DNA of 38,240 nt from Sphaerisporangium cinnabarinum. Its GTDB lineage: Bacteria > Actinomycetota > Actinomycetes > Actinomycetales > Cellulomonadaceae. This document shows, piece after piece, positions 7,719 through 15,914 of this stretch (positions are counted from its first letter, which is position 1; every line of letters begins with the position of its first letter). Under the pieces are notes generated by a model. The model made no database searches. It saw nothing but the letters and a program-made list of their open reading frames with translations, and was not told the DNA's origin. Location of the stretch: positions 1 through 38,240 of the forward strand of contig QAPD01000034.1 of assembly GCA_003052455.1 (NCBI GenBank), given 5' to 3'. The position numbers and the translations under genes are program-made.

Positions 7719-9133
7719 AGCCCGTGCTGCTGCTCGACGTCGTCGGGCTCACCTCGACCGCGCTCGCCCACATGCCGCGACTGCGCCAGCTCGCCGCGAA
7801 CGGATGGCAGTCCGAGCTCGCGACGGTGCTCCCCGCCGTGACGTGCAGCGTCCAGTCGACGATGCTCACCGGGCTCAGCCCGGCGGAGCACGGGATCGTG
7901 GGCAACGGCTGGTACTTCCGCGAGCTCGGCGACGTCTACCTGTGGCGCCAGCACAACCGCCTCGTCGAGGGCGAGAAGCTCTGGGAGGCCGCGCGCCGGG
8001 CGCGCGGCGAGTACGCGGCGGCGAACGTCTGCTGGTGGTACGCGATGGGGATGACGACGGACGTCACCGTCACCCCGCGCCCGGTCTACCACGCGGACGG
8101 CCGCAAGTCCCCGGACGCCTACGTGCGCCCGCCGGCGCTCCACGACGACCTCGTCGGCCGGTTCGGCGAGTTCCCGCTGTTCACCTACTGGGGCCCGACG
8201 GCGGACATCACGTCGTCGCGGTGGATCGTCGACGCGACGCGGCACGTGCTGCGCACGCACGCGCCCGACCTCACGATGGCCTACGTCCCGCACCTCGACT
8301 ACGACCTCCAGCGGTTCGGGCCGACGTCGCCCCAGGCCGACGCCGCCGCGGCCGAGCTCGACGCGACGCTCGCGCCGCTGCTCGACGACGCCGCGAACCA
8401 GGGCGTCACCGTCCTCGTGGTCTCGGAGTACGGGATCGCGGACGCCGACCGGCCCGTGCACCTCAACCGCATCCTGCGCCGGGAGGGACTCCTCGAGGTC
8501 TACGTGCAGGACGGCAAGGAGCAGCTCGACCCGTGGACGTCGCGCGCGTTCGCGGTCGCGGACCACCAGGTCGCGCACGTGTACCTCGGCGACCAGCAGG
8601 ACCCGGCGCTCCGACGGCGCGTCACGGACCTGCTGCGCGGCGTCCCCGGCGTCGACGAGGTGCTCGACCGCGAGGCGCAGGCGCGGTACGGGCTCGACCA
8701 CGAGCGGTCGGGCGACCTCGTCGTCGTCGCGGAGCCCGGCGCGTGGTTCACGTACTACTTCTGGCTCGACGACGCCCGCGCGCCCGAGTACGCGCGCGGC
8801 GTCGACATCCACCGCAAGCCCGGCTACGACCCCGCCGAGCTGTTCTTCGACCCGGCGGACCGGCTCGCGAAGGCGAAGGCCGGCCTCAACCTCGTGAAGA
8901 AGAAGGTGGGGTTGCGGTACGCGATGAGCACCGTGCCGCTCGACGCGTCGTACGTGAAGGGCTCCCACGGGCGGCTCCCCGACTCCTCCGCCGACACGCC
9001 GCTCGTGCTGTGCTCGGACCCGGAGGTGCCGGCGTCGGTCGCGGGCGTGGTGGAGAACGGGTCCGGGCAGGTCCCGGCCGCCGCCATCAAGGGCCTGGTG
9101 CTCGAGCTGCAGGGCCTCGGCGTCCGGGTCTGA
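7715..9133 (+). CDS. eboF: alkaline phosphatase/nucleotide pyrophosphatase-like protein EboF
   Basis: This 472-residue protein has the alkaline-phosphatase/NPP fold and is the last gene of the ebo-type operon. The N-terminal LLLDVVG (Asp8) and the nucleophile region PAVTCSVQSTMLTG (Thr43) are clear. Later metal-site motifs deviate: the usual D-x3-H reads DYDLQ (residues 195-199), and the usual SDHG reads SEYG (237-240). IHRKPGYDP occurs further on. The enzyme may therefore bind metals differently or have lost hydrolysis. AGGAGGA (7704-7710) serves the ATG, which overlaps the eboE stop. There is no signal peptide, so it is cytosolic or membrane-associated. It ends ten bases from a convergent hydrolase gene. 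Confidence 0.85.
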   Translation: MKPVLLLDVVGLTSTALAHMPRLRQLAANGWQSELATVLPAVTCSVQSTMLTGLSPAEHGIVGNGWYFRELGDVYLWRQHNRLVEGEKLWEAARRARGEYAAANVCWWYAMGMTTDVTVTPRPVYHADGRKSPDAYVRPPALHDDLVGRFGEFPLFTYWGPTADITSSRWIVDATRHVLRTHAPDLTMAYVPHLDYDLQRFGPTSPQADAAAAELDATLAPLLDDAANQGVTVLVVSEYGIADADRPVHLNRILRREGLLEVYVQDGKEQLDPWTSRAFAVADHQVAHVYLGDQQDPALRRRVTDLLRGVPGVDEVLDREAQARYGLDHERSGDLVVVAEPGAWFTYYFWLDDARAPEYARGVDIHRKPGYDPAELFFDPADRLAKAKAGLNLVKKKVGLRYAMSTVPLDASYVKGSHGRLPDSSADTPLVLCSDPEVPASVAGVVENGSGQVPAAAIKGLVLELQGLGVRV

Positions 9134-9143
9134 CGAGCGGTCG

Positions 9144-10373
9144 CTACCGGGCGAGGCGCTCGTCGAGCCAGTCGAGCACGCGCTGCTCGACGAGCGCCCG
9201 CCCGAGGGGCTCGCAGTGCCCGCTCGCGCCCTCGTCGTCGCTGAAGGTGACGAGCGTCGCGCCGGGGACGAGCCCGGCCAGCCGCTCCGGCTGGTCGGGC
9301 CAGAACTGCTCGTCCTCCGGGCTCGTGACGAGCAGCGGCGTCGTGACCTGCGCGGCGACGTCGGAGGCGTCGTACCGGCGGACCTCGCGCAGCGTCGCGG
9401 CGTACCCCTCGACGCCGTACGGGCGCGCGCGGAAGCGCCACGTGCGGGCGGCGCCCTTCGACAGGCGCAGGCCGAGCGCCATGTCGCGGTCGAACGCGTG
9501 GTCGTCGCCCTTGTCCAGGAGCTTGAGGAGGCTCTTCGGCACCTCGCGCTCCCACGAGGTGGCCACGTCGACCACCCCCGGGTCGACGACGGCCGCGGCC
9601 GGGCGGTGCTCGAACGCGAGCGCGCGCGTGACCCAGTAGCCGGCCTGGCTGATCCCGTAGACCGCGACGCGTCCGGGGTCGACGTCGGCCCGCGCGACGA
9701 CCGCGTCGAGCACGGGCGTGAGGACCGCCTCGAAGTCGGGACGGAACGGGACCCCGTGCTCGAAGAGCACCGACTGCTGGCCCGGGCCGTCGAACACGAG
9801 CGCGTGGTACCCGCGGCGCACCGCCCCGGACACGACGGCCGACCACAGCGCCGGCAGCGAGCCGTCCGAGCCGTTCACCGCGACGACGACGGGTCCGTGT
9901 GCCCCGGGGTCGGCGCCCGGGGCGCGGAAGAAGTACCCCGGGAGCGTCGTGCCCTCGTAGGGGATCGGGAAGCGCTCGACGTCGAGGTCCACGAGGTCGA
10001 CCCAGCGGTCCCACGCCGCCCGGTGCTTGCGGAACGTCGGCAGCAGCGGCGCGTCGTCCTCGAGCCCGGACACCGCGTTCACGGCGACCCCCAGGTAGGT
10101 CGCCGCACGCAGGTACGCGGAGGCGGCGCTGACGCGGTGCCCGCGCGCCGCGCACGACTCGCCGGTCGCGGCCAGGCGGTCGCCGAGCGCGTCCCAGGCG
10201 CGGAACCACGCACGGTGGTCCGTGCCGACGTCGGCCACGGCCGCGAGCACCTCGCCGACGTCGGCGGCGCCGCTGAACGCCCCGCCGAGGACCGTGCGGA
10301 TCTCGAAGTCGAGGTCGGGGTCGTGGGAGAAGCGGCCGGAGAGGCTGCTCCGGTGCGTGCCGTGCCCGGTCAT
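9144..10373 (-). CDS. alpha/beta hydrolase with N-terminal helical domain
   Basis: This 409-residue cytosolic protein has an N-terminal helical domain of ~130 residues and then an alpha/beta-hydrolase domain. The nucleophile elbow is GISQAGY, the acid is likely in SPEDEQF and the base in GASGHCE. The strand before the elbow (VVVAVNGSDGS, FDGPGQQ) gives an oxyanion region. The layout matches the FrsA / 2,6-dihydropseudooxynicotine-hydrolase branch. The substrate cannot be read from the sequence. The start ATG is at 10373 with GCAGGGG upstream, and a TAGCCT -10 box lies at 10414-10419 on the minus strand. It is convergent with eboF and unlikely to belong to that pathway. Confidence 0.82.
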   Translation of the reverse strand: MTGHGTHRSSLSGRFSHDPDLDFEIRTVLGGAFSGAADVGEVLAAVADVGTDHRAWFRAWDALGDRLAATGESCAARGHRVSAASAYLRAATYLGVAVNAVSGLEDDAPLLPTFRKHRAAWDRWVDLVDLDVERFPIPYEGTTLPGYFFRAPGADPGAHGPVVVAVNGSDGSLPALWSAVVSGAVRRGYHALVFDGPGQQSVLFEHGVPFRPDFEAVLTPVLDAVVARADVDPGRVAVYGISQAGYWVTRALAFEHRPAAAVVDPGVVDVATSWEREVPKSLLKLLDKGDDHAFDRDMALGLRLSKGAARTWRFRARPYGVEGYAATLREVRRYDASDVAAQVTTPLLVTSPEDEQFWPDQPERLAGLVPGATLVTFSDDEGASGHCEPLGRALVEQRVLDWLDERLAR

Positions 10374-10413
10374 GAGGTGCCCCTGCCGTCCTGGGAGGTA
10401 CGGAACGCTCTCC

Positions 10414-10419
10414 AGGCTA
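10414..10419 (-). promoter_or_regulatory. -10 box of the alpha/beta hydrolase gene
   Basis: TAGCCT on the minus strand lies about 40 bases before the start codon, giving a leader of about 34 bases. There is no clear -35 box. Confidence 0.35.
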
Positions 10420-10498
10420 GGAGCGTCGGCGCACGGGCGCGCGGCGAGCGAGCGGTGCGCACGCCCGTGCGCGGTCGGCGAGCCGCGCGGGCGGTCGG

Positions 10499-11047
10499 TC
10501 AGGCGCGGGTGACGGCGCCCACGACGAGCGTCGCGACGAGACCCACGACGAAGACGGCCGAGCACACGCCACCCACGACCCGCGCGGCGCGCAGCCCGGC
10601 GGGGGCCGGTGCGTCGCCCGGGTCGAGGAACCCGACGAACGCCGACCCGGCGTACGAGGGCCGGACCGGCACGTGGAACTGCCGGACGTCGTGGTCCGTC
10701 AGCGCCGGCGGCGGCTGGTGCGCGAGCGCCGCCTCGACGCGACGGCGGCGCAGGCGGCCGACCTGCAGCACGTACCCGGCGAGGACGCCGTACTGGCTGA
10801 GGTAGAACAGGCCCAGCGCGAGCACGGTCGTCCCGAGACAGACCCCCGTCGCGGACCGCATCGACACCAGCAGGGCCACCCCGCCGGCGGTGAGCGCGGC
10901 ACCGAGGAGCAGCCACAGGGGCAGCACGGCCCAGGAGCCCGAGCGGTCGTCGGCGTACGGCGAGGCGGGCTGCGTGGGACGGCTCGAGTCCGCGAGCTGG
11001 TCCGCGAGCCGGCTCGCGGACGGCTTCTCGTCTTCCCACCAGGCCAT
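10499..11047 (-). CDS. small multi-pass membrane protein of unknown function
   Basis: This 182-residue protein has three probable membrane segments: about residues 40-62 (WAVLPLWLLLGAALTAGG...), 68-95, and 155-178 near the C-terminus. A ~50-residue Pro-containing soluble loop with an arginine cluster (RLRRRR) sits between the second and third. The hydrophilic N-terminus is Ser/Asp-rich. I do not recognise the family. The ATG at 11047 has GGGAG about nine bases upstream, and TAGCGT (11089-11094, minus strand) is a likely -10 box. It stands as its own unit. Confidence 0.72.
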   Translation of the reverse strand: MAWWEDEKPSASRLADQLADSSRPTQPASPYADDRSGSWAVLPLWLLLGAALTAGGVALLVSMRSATGVCLGTTVLALGLFYLSQYGVLAGYVLQVGRLRRRRVEAALAHQPPPALTDHDVRQFHVPVRPSYAGSAFVGFLDPGDAPAPAGLRAARVVGGVCSAVFVVGLVATLVVGAVTRA

Positions 11048-11088
11048 CGGGTCGTCTCCCGTCGTCGTGCGTCGTCACCTGCCCCGGA

Positions 11089-11094
11089 ACGCTA
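11089..11094 (-). promoter_or_regulatory. -10 box of the small membrane protein gene
   Basis: TAGCGT on the minus strand lies 41 bases before the ATG at 11047, giving a leader of about 35 bases. The same hexamer is used at several other places in this window. Confidence 0.4.
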
Positions 11095-11135
11095 GCCGCC
11101 CCCGGCCACCCGTTCCATGGGGAGCAGTGCCCGCT

Positions 11136-11828
11136 CTAGTCGTCGTCCTCGTCGTCGGGGAGCGCGACGAGCAGGTCGAGGTGCAGGCCGAGCACCGTGC
11201 CGTCCGCGGCGACGGTCCGCACGAGCGGGTAGAAGCCGTCGCCCCAGCCGGAGTGCGAGAGCACGACGTTCTCGCCGTCCTGCGCACCGGGGAGCAGGAT
11301 GTTCGCCGACCCCTCGCGCAGGTGGTCGGGGGAGTCGGTGAGCGCGAACCAGCTCGTGTCCGTGCCGTCGTCGAACACCTCGTCGTACCAGTCGCCCTCC
11401 GGCATGAGGCGCGCGACGGCGTCGGCGTCGGCGAACGCGACCGTCCCGGCGTCCACCGGCACGCCGTAGGCGGCGCCCGCCTCCGGCGGGCCGTCCGCGC
11501 CCTCCGGGACCACGGGCTCGACGGCGGCGACCTCGCCCTCGGCGAGCACGACGCTCAGGTACGCCTCGCGCAGATGGGAGCCGTCCTGCTCGTCGGAGAC
11601 GTCGGCGACGGTGACGCGCACCGGGTACCGGCCCGGCTCGACCGGGACGACGAGCCCGTGCCCGAGCAGCGTGAACGGGTCGGACGCCTCCAGGCGCCCG
11701 CTGGGGAGCACGAGCTCGCCCAGGTCGTGGACCGTGAGGGTGTAGTCGGGGCCGTCGGCCGCGCCCGTGCCGACGGCGGGGCCGGGGCGCAGGGCGAAGA
11801 ACGTGTCGGGGGAGGGGAAGTCGCTCAC
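11136..11828 (-). CDS. DUF4241 domain-containing protein
   Basis: This 230-residue acidic protein is of the DUF4241 family, a bacterial family of unknown role. Family-like stretches are the N-terminal LGELVLPSGRLEASDPF, RYPVRVTVAD, GTVAFADADA, and the C-terminal GWGDGFYPLVRTVAADG. There is no signal peptide and no membrane helix; the last residues are a run of Asp/Glu. The start is a GTG at 11828. A TACGCT hexamer (11836-11841, minus strand) ends seven bases before it and no Shine-Dalgarno sequence is seen, so the mRNA is probably leaderless. Confidence 0.8.
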   Translation of the reverse strand: MSDFPSPDTFFALRPGPAVGTGAADGPDYTLTVHDLGELVLPSGRLEASDPFTLLGHGLVVPVEPGRYPVRVTVADVSDEQDGSHLREAYLSVVLAEGEVAAVEPVVPEGADGPPEAGAAYGVPVDAGTVAFADADAVARLMPEGDWYDEVFDDGTDTSWFALTDSPDHLREGSANILLPGAQDGENVVLSHSGWGDGFYPLVRTVAADGTVLGLHLDLLVALPDDEDDD

Positions 11829-11835
11829 GCCCGCG

Positions 11836-11841
11836 AGCGTA
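11836..11841 (-). promoter_or_regulatory. -10 box for a probable leaderless DUF4241 mRNA
   Basis: TACGCT on the minus strand ends seven bases before the GTG start at 11828. Transcription would begin at or one base before the start codon. Confidence 0.4.
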
Positions 11842-11867
11842 GCGGGCCGCGCCCACGCGGGCGGCGG

Positions 11868-11905
11868 GGCCGCCGCACGGCGGCCGGCATCCCCGTGCGG
11901 CGGCC
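11868..11905. terminator. GC-rich hairpin between the subtilase and DUF4241 genes
   Basis: An 11-bp perfect stem, GGCCGCCGCAC (11868-11878) with its complement at 11895-11905, encloses a 16-base loop. It lies beyond the stronger hairpin at 11932-11969 for leftward transcription and may be a backup terminator. Confidence 0.4.
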
Positions 11906-11931
11906 GCGGCCACGACCCGGCCCCGGACGCA

Positions 11932-11969
11932 CCGACGGCGCCCGGTCCGTGGGGACCGGGCGCCGTCGG
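11932..11969 (-). terminator. 17-bp perfect hairpin terminator of the subtilase gene
   Basis: A perfect 17-bp stem (11932-11948 with 11953-11969) has a four-base loop GTGG. It lies 46 bases after the stop of the leftward S8 protease gene. There is no T-tract, as is common in GC-rich actinobacteria. It protects the DUF4241 gene from read-through. Confidence 0.75.
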
Positions 11970-12014
11970 GCGGTGTCGCTCGAGCGTCCGCGAGGAGCGC
12001 TCAGGCGGCGGGCG

Positions 12015-15000
12015 TCACGAGCAGCTCAGCGCCTCGTAGTCGGCGTCGTAGGTCGTGGTGACCTCCTCGCCGTCGATCTCGGCGGTGAGCGTGGCCGTCA
12101 CCGAGCCCGCGTCGAACGACGCGGCGCGCGACGAGAACGACCGGTAGGCGTTCTTGCCGTCCTTGACGTTCGGGAACGTCTTCTCGCCGTACGGCGTGGT
12201 CACGACGACGTCGGCCGTCGCGCCCGACTCGTTGAGCACGCGCACCGCGACGTGGGCCTTGCCGCCGAGGCAGCGTGCCTCGGCCGTGACGGTCGCGTCG
12301 ACGACGGCGGACGTCGTGACGTCCACGGTCTGCCAGCGCGAGGTCGGCGTCGCGTTGTGCAGGTGCAGCAGCAGGAGCTTCCCGCTGCCGGCCTCGACCG
12401 CCGACTCCGAGCGGTGCACGGTGATCGGCGCGTCGTCGGCCCCGACGTAGACGAGCTCGCCCTCGCCCCCGAACCAGTAGGCCGGGTCGTACGGGTCGGC
12501 CGTGAACGTCTCGCTCGCGTCGACGAGCTGGTCGGCCGCCTGCGAGTACGGCGAGTACGTCAGGACCTGGAACGTCGGCACGTCGCCCTCCTCGATGCCG
12601 AGCGACCCGATGCCGACCGGGATGACGACGACGTTGTTGTCGAACACCGAGGTGTCGACGTCGCCCCAGACGGTGTTGACCGGCTGCTGGTCGATGACGT
12701 CGCCGGCGTCGTGCTCCGTGCCGTCGGGGTCGGTCCAGTCCTTGAGCGTGTACGTCACGGCGAGCGTGACGTCGATCTCGGTGTCGAGCTTCACCGCCGC
12801 GACCTCGAAGTCCGCCGAGCCGTCGGAGTCGACGTCGACCTCGACCGCGGGGATCGAGACGGAGCCGAGGCTCGCCCACTCCCCGTCCAGCGCGACGCCG
12901 ATGCCCATGACGCCGTCCGCGGGGTCGCCCCCGGCCGCGGCCTCCTGCGGCGCCGTGGACGCGAAGCCGACCGCGCGCACGTCGGCCGCCGCGATGGCCG
13001 ACGCCGAGGCGCCCACCGCCGCGTCCGCCTCGAGGCGGGGGCTCGTCGTCTTGAGCTCGAACGGCGCGACGATCGACGTCCAGCCGCCGGAGTCGACGCC
13101 ACGCCCGTCGAGGTCGAGCTCGGCGGTCGTCGCGGTGCCCGGGAAGGCGACGGGCTTGCCGGACAGGTCGCTCACGAGCCGCGGCGACGCCTGCACGGGG
13201 ACGCGCAGCTCGCTGCCGCCGTCCGTCGGGGTGAGGACCACGCGACCGCTCAGCGAGGACACGAAGTCGCGCGGCACGCCGACGCCGGAGTCGGCCGACG
13301 ACGTCGGGTCGATCTCCTTGGCGAGGGTCGCCGGGTCCGCCGTGAGGGTCACGGTGACGACGGTGCGCTGGCCGGCGGGGACGGTGATCGACGCGGGCGC
13401 GACGGAGACGGTGGCGCCGCCGGCCGTGCTCGACTGCGTGAAGCCGGTCGAGTACGTCTTCGGGGTGTCGCCGGTGTTCTGCACCGTCACGGTCTTGCGG
13501 ACCGTGACCGGGTCCGCACCCACGGGCACGACGCCGAACGCGACGGACACCTGGTCCGAGTCCTGCGACGCGTAGGCGAGGGTCGTGTTCGTGGCCGCGT
13601 CGACGGCGTCGACCCGGCCGGAGCCCACGCGCTCGGGACCGTACGCGGTGCCCGTGCCCGACGGGCCGGTGAAGACGTCGTGCGTCGCGGTGTTCATGAC
13701 CGACGCCTTGACCTCGGCCGGCGCCCAGCCCGGGTGGGCCTGCTTGACGAGGGCCGCGATGCCCGCGACGTGCGGGGTGGCCATCGAGGTGCCGGACTTG
13801 ATGCTCGCGCCGACCAGGCGGCCGGACGCGACGGACGCGATGCCGGTGCCGGGCGCCGCGACGTCGGGCTTGGCGACGCCGAGCGAGCCGTGCACGCCGC
13901 GCGACGAGCCGCTGTTGAGCGTGTCGCCGATCTCCGGGATCGAGACGAACGACGACAGCGCGAGCGACGGGCCGACGGTCATCGTGACCTCGCCGGCCTC
14001 GATCGCGGGGCGCAGCGCCGCGTGGCTCGGGCCCGTGAGCTGCGCGCCGGGGATGCCGGGGTTGCCGGCGATGCCCGCGACGAACGACGACAGCTCGGAG
14101 GACAGCAGCACGCCCACGGCGCCCGCGGCCTCCGCGTTGTTGAACCGCGCGGCGCTGCCGCACGCGCGCGTCGCGTCGTCGTCGTCCCAGTAGAGGAACG
14201 CGATCTTGCCCGCGACGGCCGCCGCCTGCTCGGACGTGAACGGGTCGCAGCCGGAGAAGTCGTCCGCGACGAACGCGACCGGGGCCGTGACGTCCGCGGT
14301 GCCCGCGTACGCCTGGGAGTTCTGCGCCGGGTACGTGCCGGCGAGGGACTCCGGCGCCTCGACGCGGACCGCGTCGAACGTCTGCGTGTCGCCGACCGAG
14401 TTCGCGACCGTCAGCGCGGTGCGCGCGTTGCCGGGCGAGCCGCCGACGTCGGTCACGTCGCCCGCGTTGCCCGACGCGATGACGGACAGCGTGCCCAGGC
14501 GCGAGAGCTGGTCGATGAAGAGGTTCTCCGGGTCGTCCGCGGGCGAGCCGTCGGAGCCGAGGGAGAGGTTGACGATGTCGAGGCGGTCGGAGAGGTCGCC
14601 GTCGCCGTTCGGGTCGGCCGCCCACTCGAGCGCGTCGACGACGACGCCCGTCGAGCCGCCGAGGTCGCCGAACACCTTGAGCGCGTAGATGCCCGCCTCG
14701 GGCGCGGAGCCCGGGCCGACCTGCCAGTCGGAGATGTCCGTGAGCGTCGAGTAGTCGCCGTCGAACGTCTCGCCGTCCGCGGTGACGCCGTACGCCGCCG
14801 TCGTGCCGGCCACGTGCGAGCCGTGGCCCGAGCCGACCGAGTCGAGCGAGTCGATGGGGTTCTCGTCCGGCGTCGGCACGAGCGTCGTGCCGGGGACGGT
14901 GCCGCTCGCGTCGTAGTCGTACCCGGCGAAGTCGTGGCCGCCGAGGAACTTCAGCTCGTCGTACGTGCCCTCGGGGACCGGGCCGGTGCCGCGGTCGCCG

Positions 15001-15638
15001 TAGGCCTCGTCGAACGCCTCCTGCGTGCCGGGGCCGCCGAACGCCTTGTGGGTGTAGTCGACGCCGGTGTCGATGATGCCGATGCGCACGCCCTCGCCGG
15101 TGAGGCCGGTGCTCTGCCACGTCTCGAGCGCGCGCGTGAACACGTCCGTGCCCTTGTTCGCGGGCTTCTTGGGGATGATCCGGTAGACCGTGCGGACCGA
15201 GGCGTCGCGCGCGAGGTCGCGCACGCGGGCCGCGTCGCCCGTGACGACGACGCCCGCGACGAGCGTGCTCGTGACCGACACCTGCTGCGGGTTGCGCGCG
15301 CCCGCGCTGCGGGCGGTCGCCTGCTGCGGGACGACGTCGTCCGCGAGCTGCGCGACCTCCTGCGCGTTGGCCTCGACCTCGTCGGGGCTCGCGCCCTGCG
15401 CCGTGAGGTCGACCGCCGACGGCGCGTCGAGCTCGACGAACGCGGTGACCGTGCCGGTCGCCTTCGCGAGCGACGGCGCGACCTTCTCGGTCGGCTCGAG
15501 GGACGCGCCCGACTGCACGCCGAAGGCGGTGCCGGGCTCGGGCGGCGGGTCCGCGGCGGCGGGTGCGGCGGCGGCCGCGACGACCGCGAGGCTCGCGGCG
15601 GCGGCGGTCAGTGACACGGGTAGAGAACGGTGCTTCAT
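12015..15638 (-). CDS. secreted S8 family subtilisin-like serine protease
   Basis: This protein of 1207 residues is a large secreted subtilase. A signal peptide (about residues 1-29, ending in APAAA) is followed by an I9-type propeptide. The catalytic triad is Asp190 (GIIDTGVD), His275 (GHGSHVAG) and Ser618 (GTSMATPH), with the oxyanion Asn near 391 (ASGN). A protease-associated (PA) domain is inserted at about 430-560. The ~540 residues after the catalytic domain are beta-rich (Fn3-like and others) and carry no LPxTG anchor, so it is probably released. The start is ATG 15638; a GTG at 15644 in the same frame is also possible, since GGGGAG at 15649-15654 fits either start only moderately. The gene is divergent from an I36-type inhibitor gene. 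Confidence 0.93.
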   Translation of the reverse strand: MKHRSLPVSLTAAAASLAVVAAAAAPAAADPPPEPGTAFGVQSGASLEPTEKVAPSLAKATGTVTAFVELDAPSAVDLTAQGASPDEVEANAQEVAQLADDVVPQQATARSAGARNPQQVSVTSTLVAGVVVTGDAARVRDLARDASVRTVYRIIPKKPANKGTDVFTRALETWQSTGLTGEGVRIGIIDTGVDYTHKAFGGPGTQEAFDEAYGDRGTGPVPEGTYDELKFLGGHDFAGYDYDASGTVPGTTLVPTPDENPIDSLDSVGSGHGSHVAGTTAAYGVTADGETFDGDYSTLTDISDWQVGPGSAPEAGIYALKVFGDLGGSTGVVVDALEWAADPNGDGDLSDRLDIVNLSLGSDGSPADDPENLFIDQLSRLGTLSVIASGNAGDVTDVGGSPGNARTALTVANSVGDTQTFDAVRVEAPESLAGTYPAQNSQAYAGTADVTAPVAFVADDFSGCDPFTSEQAAAVAGKIAFLYWDDDDATRACGSAARFNNAEAAGAVGVLLSSELSSFVAGIAGNPGIPGAQLTGPSHAALRPAIEAGEVTMTVGPSLALSSFVSIPEIGDTLNSGSSRGVHGSLGVAKPDVAAPGTGIASVASGRLVGASIKSGTSMATPHVAGIAALVKQAHPGWAPAEVKASVMNTATHDVFTGPSGTGTAYGPERVGSGRVDAVDAATNTTLAYASQDSDQVSVAFGVVPVGADPVTVRKTVTVQNTGDTPKTYSTGFTQSSTAGGATVSVAPASITVPAGQRTVVTVTLTADPATLAKEIDPTSSADSGVGVPRDFVSSLSGRVVLTPTDGGSELRVPVQASPRLVSDLSGKPVAFPGTATTAELDLDGRGVDSGGWTSIVAPFELKTTSPRLEADAAVGASASAIAAADVRAVGFASTAPQEAAAGGDPADGVMGIGVALDGEWASLGSVSIPAVEVDVDSDGSADFEVAAVKLDTEIDVTLAVTYTLKDWTDPDGTEHDAGDVIDQQPVNTVWGDVDTSVFDNNVVVIPVGIGSLGIEEGDVPTFQVLTYSPYSQAADQLVDASETFTADPYDPAYWFGGEGELVYVGADDAPITVHRSESAVEAGSGKLLLLHLHNATPTSRWQTVDVTTSAVVDATVTAEARCLGGKAHVAVRVLNESGATADVVVTTPYGEKTFPNVKDGKNAYRSFSSRAASFDAGSVTATLTAEIDGEEVTTTYDADYEALSCS

Positions 15639-15806
15639 CGACACTCATCTCCCCGGCAGTGCCGGTTCGGCGAAGGGTTCGTGGATGGGTCCTTCCCAGC
15701 GGTCTCGCCCGGGTGGGACCGAGGCCACCCGAGCACGGTAACCAACGACCGCCCGACCTGCCCAGCGGCAGGGGACCTCCGCCGGGCCCCGGGGGACCGT
15801 CCGCCC

Positions 15807-15812
15807 TAGGAT
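15807..15812 (+). promoter_or_regulatory. possible -10 box of the I36 inhibitor gene
   Basis: TAGGAT lies in the 276-base divergent gap between the protease and the inhibitor. It would give a leader of about 95 bases. No good -35 box is seen. The rest of the gap shows no clear operator. Confidence 0.3.
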
Positions 15813-15914
15813 GCGGGCGGGGTCACGGGACGTGGCCGTCCTGTGGGAGTCCCCTTCCCGCGTCAGGTCCACGGGGTGCGAACCCGGGGGCGTGGCCCAC
15901 GCAGAAGGAGAACC

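Noticed and set aside
10890-15614. A very long open frame on the plus strand opposite the S8 protease gene
   Set aside because: Its translation is Arg/Val/Asp low-complexity with no domain. It is the usual mirror of a GC-rich gene; the minus-strand frame has a signal peptide and a complete protease triad.
15870-15905. GGGGTGCGAACCCCG-like segment resembling a tRNA T-arm
   Set aside because: No acceptor, D or anticodon arm can be folded around it and the GTTCGA consensus is absent.
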